From NCBI GenBank assembly GCA_016946835.1, contig JACVTC010000013.1, forward strand, positions 905,001 to 950,000: 45,000 bases of DNA. Direction: 5' to 3'. The notes below the pieces were generated by a model. That model was not told the origin of the DNA and ran no database searches. It saw only the letters and a program-made list of their open reading frames with translations. The DNA comes from Neocallimastix lanati (nom. inval.) (lineage: Eukaryota; Neocallimastigomycota; Neocallimastigomycetes; Neocallimastigales; Neocallimastigaceae). The position numbers and the translations under genes were made by a program. This document shows, piece after piece, positions 39,986-45,000 of this stretch. Position 1 is the first letter of the stretch; the number at the start of each line of letters is the position of its first letter.

Positions 39986-40930
39986 TATTTATTATTTATT
40001 ATCCCATTATTTATTATTTATTTATTATTATTTAATTATTAATTAATAAATACTCTTTTTATTATTTATTATTTATTATTTATTATTTTTACTATTTATT
40101 AATAAATACTCTTTTTATTATTTGTTATTTATTATTCAATTATGTATTATTTAATATTTATTATTTTTACTATTTATTAATAAATACTCTTTTTATTATT
40201 TATTATTTATTATTCAATTATGTATTATTCAATTATTTATTATTTATTATTCAATTATTTATTAATAAATACTCTTTTTATTATTTATTATTTATTATTT
40301 ATTAATAAATACTCATTTTATTATTTATTAATAAATACTCTTTTTATTATTTATTAATAAATACTCTTTTTATTATTTATTATTCAATTATTTATTATTT
40401 ATTATTCAATTATTTATTAATAAATACTCTTTTTATTATTTATTATTTATTATTTATTATTTATTATTTATTATTTATTATTTATTATTTATTATTTATT
40501 ATTTATTATTTATTATTTATTATTTATTATTTATTATTTATTATTTATTATTTATTATTCAATTATTTATTATTCAATTATTTATTATTCAATTATTTAT
40601 TATTTATTAATAAATACTCATTTTATTATTTATTATTTATTATTTATTATTTATTATTTATTATTTATTATTCAATTATTTATTATTTATTATTCAATTA
40701 TTTATTAATAAATACTCTTTTTATTATTTATTATTTATTATTTATTATTTATTATTTATTATTTATTATTTATTATTTATTATTTATTATTTATTATTTA
40801 TTATTTATTATTTATTATTTATTATTTATTATTTATTATTTATTATTCAATTATTTATTATTCAATTATTTATTATTCAATTATTTATCATTTATTATTT
40901 ATTATTCCATTATTTATTATTTATTGAATT
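39986..40930 (+). repeat. Heptamer satellite array 3 with about ten ATACTC units
   Basis: Same orientation as array 1. About ten copies of TATTAATAAATACTC followed by TTTTTATTATT or ATTTTATTATT (near 40045, 40105, 40183, 40264, 40306, 40331, 40356, 40420, 40612 and 40702) are separated by pure TATTATT runs (40440-40555, 40725-40845) and CAATTAT interruptions. Confidence 0.93.
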
Positions 40931-42274
40931 TATATTAAAGATAAAAATATCTTTTCTATTTTAATTTTTTCCATAATATATTAATTTTATGATTCATTCA
41001 TAGCAAATCCTAATTCATAACAATTTCTATAAAAGCTTTTAATTATAAATAAAGTTTGATGTTCAAAAACTTTATTTAATTAAAAAAGATATAATCTAAT
41101 CCTTCATTATGTGATGTCACACAATCCAATTCAAGATATTAAAAAAAAAATTTTTTTCTTTTATTAGATTCATTTCCATATAAATTAAAGTTATTTTGTA
41201 TACTTGATGTAAAAAAAAAAAAAGTATTAAAATAATATATACAATATTTAATAATAATAAAATATTTAATAATAATAAAATATTTAATAAAAATAAAATT
41301 CAAATGAGGAAATATTGTTCTCTTTGTTCATCTTTTGATTTTTATTTATTTAATTAATAGATAATGAATCTCTGTCTCCATCCTATAATGATTTAAAAGT
41401 ATTGAAGATATCAAATATATCAAATATATATTCATATATTATATTCATATATTCATAGATAAAAGAAAATGAAAATAAAAAAAATTTAATAAAGATAAAA
41501 AGGCTTTCTTAAATTAAATTAATTTTTATTATAATTTTTATTATTTATTATTTTTATTATTTATTATTATTATTTTTATTATTATTTTTATTATGTTTTA
41601 TTAGAATAAATTCATTTTAATTATTAATATTAAATTACAAAAGATAAAAAAAATAAATATAAAAAAAAAATATATAAAATAATAATGAATATTATGAATA
41701 TTTCAATAATTAATAATTAATAATTAATAATAAAATTTAATTATTATTAGTTATTTTGTATAATTAGATATGTCATATCTCCTCATTTTCTTTATTAATT
41801 TTATTGACTATTAATTTATTTATTTATCTAATTTATTATTTATTTATCTAATGAATTATTTATTTATCTAATTAATTATTTATTTATCTAATTAATTATT
41901 TATTTATTTATTTAATTCCACTAATTAATTTATTTACTTATTTTATTTATTTATTTTATTTACTTTATTTTATTTATTTTCCCAATTAATTTATTCATAT
42001 ATGTTTTTTTATTACTTTCAACAATAATACTTTAAAATTTTTTAGGATTAATATGTTTATTATAATAAATATCATTTATCAATATTCCAGATTGATACTA
42101 TTCCTTTCTATTAATATATATCACTTTTACATCGTTAATGAATAATTCTTAAAATTATTATATAAAATAAAGGTATTAAAAATGATTACATTGATTATAG
42201 AATAAATCTGAATTCTGTACCAATGTCATGGCAAAGTCAGCTAAAGAGAGAATAGGTAGAAAATACAGAATCTC

Positions 42275-42305
<31 letters not shown>

Positions 42306-43920
42306 TTAATTAATAAAGGTTATATCACAATAAAGATGGATTTGATCTTTTCTTTTCCACTTTATTAAAATAGTAAAATACTTATTTTAATTTTATTTCT
42401 TAATAATAATTTTAATATTCAACTAGTAAAAAATTCTAATAAAACAGTAAAATTAAGCTCTATAAAATATATATAATAAAATAAAAAAGTTATAATACTA
42501 TTGAACATTTGATATATTTAGAAAAAAAAAAATAGTTATAATATTATTAAATATTTATTATTTCATAAAAAAATAAATACAAAATAAAAATTAAAAATAA
42601 AATAATAACGATAAGTATTATTCGACTATTTTTCAAGAAGATATATTTTAATCTCCAAAAAAAAAGATTAATAATAAATAAATAAATAAAGATATAATTA
42701 TTTTTTATAATAAATAAATTATATAAAATAACAAATAAAATAAAATAAAATAAAATAAAATAAAATAAAAAATAAAAAATTGGGTCAATTTTAATTTATA
42801 GGAAATCATAGAAATAGAAAATGTTTTTATGGTAAAAAAAATTAAATTTTTATTTTTATATTTTTTAATTTGTCTTCCATATATCAATTCAAATATAATA
42901 AATAAATAAATAAATAAATTAATATTTATTTATTTATTTATTAATTTATATTTATTTAATCTATATATATTTATTTATTTATTTATACATTTATATTCAT
43001 ACCAAACTTCCAAACTTTAATCTGTATATATTTTTATTTTGAAGACATTTTAATCCAATTTTTTTATTTCTTTAAGAAAGTATTAAATATAATTAAAGTA
43101 AAAATAAGTATAATTGAAAGTATTTAAGAGAAGAACAAAAAATATTTATCAAATTAAAAAAAATAATAATAATAATAAAAATAAGTAGAACATGAGTTCT
43201 AATATTATCTTTTAGATATTATATATATTATACGAATGTATATAATATGAATTTTATTATATATAGATAGAGATATAAATTTCTCTTTGTATGGATTATA
43301 TCATAACTATCTTTTTTTTTTTTTTTTTTAATTTATAATTAAATGAATATGTAAAAATAAAAAATAAAAATAAAAATACAATAAATATATGATCTATTAT
43401 TTATTATTAATGTTTTAACTTTAAAAGTTATTTAAATTAATTTTTTATAAATAATTGAAATGAAAAAATTACTTATAATAGGAAAAAAAATTATACATCT
43501 TTAAAAGAAAAAAAAAAAAAAAAAAAAAAGTATTATTAAAGACCTTAACATTTTATTATTTAAACTATTAAACAATAAAAATAAATAGGATAAAATAAAA
43601 TGGAATAAAAGGATAAAATGTTGCAAATTAATAAAAGTATATTTAAAGTATTTAAATAAATTAATAATATTAAAATAATACAAAAATATGAAAAATTCTA
43701 GAAGGTACATAAATAATTCTTAAATATAATATTAAATAAAAAAAAAATAATAATTAAATCTTTAAAAACTTATTATATATAATAATATTTTTTAATGATT
43801 ATCAATAAAGTGTTAATAGACTTTTTTTAAATATTTTTAATAAAATTAAACTTTTACACTTTTTCAATTTAATTAAATATTATTATTATAATATATATAT
43901 TTTATTTTAAAGTTCAATTT
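40931..43920. other. Gene desert, AT-rich with tetranucleotide runs
   Basis: Includes AATAATAAAATATTT repeats (41250-41290), TTATTTATCTAA repeats (about 41818-41905), TTTTA and TTTA runs (41930-41980, 42730-42770, 42900-42990), and a poly(A) run at 42275-42303. A moderately complex patch at about 42215-42275 has no ORF. No gene is seen. Confidence 0.5.
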
Positions 43921-43988
43921 TATTATTATTGTTATTATTGTTATTATTGTTATTATTATTATTATTATTGTTATTATTATTATTATTA

Positions 43989-44023
<35 letters not shown>

Positions 44024-44045
44024 TTAACCTAATAATTTTTAATTT

Positions 44046-44086
<41 letters not shown>

Positions 44087-44192
44087 GATACTTAACATAA
44101 TTATAAATATATTCTTTGATTATTATTATTATTAGAGATACACTCTTATAATAATTATAAATATACTCTTTTATTATTTATTATGTTATTAG

Positions 44193-44227
<35 letters not shown>

Positions 44228-44295
44228 TATTATGTTATTAGTATTTATTATTATTATTATTATTATTACTATTACTATTATTTTATAGCTGCAAT
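43921..44295 (+). repeat. (ATT)n/(GTT)n triplet tracts with a duplicated TTATGTTATTAGTATT unit
   Basis: TTATTATTG nonamers at 43921-44025, ATT tracts at 44055-44085 and 44195-44290, and two copies of TTTATTATGTTATTAGTATT (about 44177 and 44226). ATACTCTTTTATTATT at about 44162 resembles the satellite unit further left. Confidence 0.85.
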
Positions 44296-44523
44296 AATTG
44301 CGAACTTTAATCTTAATTTATTTTTTATTTAATAATTACATGAATATTTTTAATTTTAATAAAAAGAAAATAAAAAAAAAAAAAACACAAAATTAATAAA
44401 ATAAATAAATATTATTTGTCCAATTTAAACATAATAATATTTAAAATAGTAATGTGAAATTAAAAAAAAAAAAAAAAAAGTAATATTCAAAAAATAAAGT
44501 GTATAAATAAATTCAGAAAAAAG
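44296..44523. other. AT-rich spacer before the GC-rich island
   Basis: AT-rich filler with A-runs at about 44369-44384 and 44462-44479. No coding signal or repeat unit is recognised. Confidence 0.4.
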
Positions 44524-44564
44524 TCCTTAAGGAAGTGAGGTAACGAGCCTCACTTCCTTAAGGA
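44524..44564. repeat. 17-bp perfect inverted repeat, 7-base loop
   Basis: TCCTTAAGGAAGTGAGG (44524-44540) is exactly complementary to CCTCACTTCCTTAAGGA (44548-44564) around TAACGAG. Each arm also carries the palindrome TCCTTAAGGA. It marks an abrupt switch from AT filler to GC-richer DNA. Confidence 0.95.
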
Positions 44565-45000
44565 TTAGGGTTTAAATTGACTATCTGAAAGTAATTATGG
44601 TTCTTCTCCTTCAGAGTTCAGAGGCATTGGCCCCTGCTAGCCTGTCTTTACTGCATTTTCAGCGTTGACGCTCCTTTTTTATTATTAATATTATTTTTTT
44701 ACTTATTTTTTTTTTTTTTTTTTATTTTTTTTTTTTTTGTAAAGTTTATAATAAGCTTCATTAATATATTTTATGAAAATGGGTTAACGCTTTACTGTTC
44801 TAAAATGGAATACAGCCCCAGGTAGACATGTAACGATATGTATAGGGGCGATGCTGTACTAGTATGCCAGTACATTACACTTAAACAGTTATATCTGTTA
44901 ATGGTATTAATTGGGTACTCATTAATGTGTGTCTAAATTATTTTTTTTTTTTTTTTATTCTAAATTAAATACTTTTATACTAATGTATTTGTGGCTTATA
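44565..45000. other. GC-richer island with nested hairpins, identity unknown, runs to the window edge
   Basis: Two patches of normal complexity (44565-44678 and about 44765-44935) are separated by T-runs. The second can fold as TACA + GCCCC (44811-44819) against GGGGC (44845-44849) + TGTA (44855-44858), alternatively TGTACT/AGTACA (44855-44860 / 44869-44874), then AACAG/CTGTT (44884-44888 / 44895-44899). No ORF is seen. It could be a structured RNA gene, the end of a DNA transposon, or subtelomeric/element-derived sequence. I do not recognise tRNA, snRNA, SRP or RNase P hallmarks. Confidence 0.5.

Noticed and set aside
44564-44575. ATTAGGGTTT as a telomere repeat
   Set aside because: It is a single occurrence beside a hairpin. 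No tandem TTAGGG array exists, so this is not a telomere.
44811-44899. Self-cleaving ribozyme (hammerhead or HDV-like)
   Set aside because: CTGATGA and GAAA core elements of a hammerhead are absent, and no convincing HDV-type double pseudoknot could be drawn.

Overview
This is a eukaryotic nuclear window with extreme A+T content. Long poly(A)/poly(T) runs, AT microsatellites and short GT..AG introns break up a few islands of normal complexity. The recognisable proteins (Nep1/Emg1, a Nic96/Nup93-type nucleoporin, a solute-binding-protein/seven-helix receptor fusion, an SH3 membrane protein) together with the base composition best fit an anaerobic gut fungus (Neocallimastigomycota). The species is not determinable from the sequence, and the phylum call is an inference.

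Layout. 1-817 (-): 5' part of a helical, coiled-coil-like gene that runs off the left edge. 1829-4016 (+): a five-exon EMG1/NEP1 gene. About 4717-5310 (-): a decayed Copia gag remnant. 7407-8210 (+): a one-exon disordered Pro/Ser/Gln-rich protein. 10313-13484 (-): a four-exon receptor with a bacterial-type solute-binding ectodomain and a GABA-B-like seven-helix domain. 17043-20429 (-): a three-exon NIC96/NUP93 gene. About 20940-21685: a 12-unit minisatellite.

About 21825-28470 is a nested transposon graveyard. A decayed LINE on the minus strand (endonuclease and RT start at 28370-26427; RT C-terminal region at 23311-21825) is split by a 3'-truncated Ty1/Copia gag-pol. That element is bracketed by (ATT)n tracts, one of which is a pure run of about 596 bp. 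About 29407-29820 holds an unidentified ORF of unusually high G+C. 30904-33462 (-) encodes a signal-peptide, Cys-rich, single-TM protein with a cytoplasmic SH3 domain.

From 33463 to the right edge I see no convincing gene. About 35.7-40.9 kb contains three arrays built from a TATTATT heptamer, CAATTAT variants and a palindromic unit ending in ATACTC; the middle array is inverted relative to the two outer ones. The last 480 bases abruptly become GC-richer and contain a 17-bp perfect inverted repeat and a series of nested hairpins.

The host genes are functionally unrelated (ribosome biogenesis, nuclear pore, surface sensing, membrane/SH3 signalling) and show no clustering logic. The strongest leads are the nested LINE/Copia/microsatellite structure, the inverted heptamer arrays in the gene desert, the structured GC-rich island at the right edge, and the receptor fusion.
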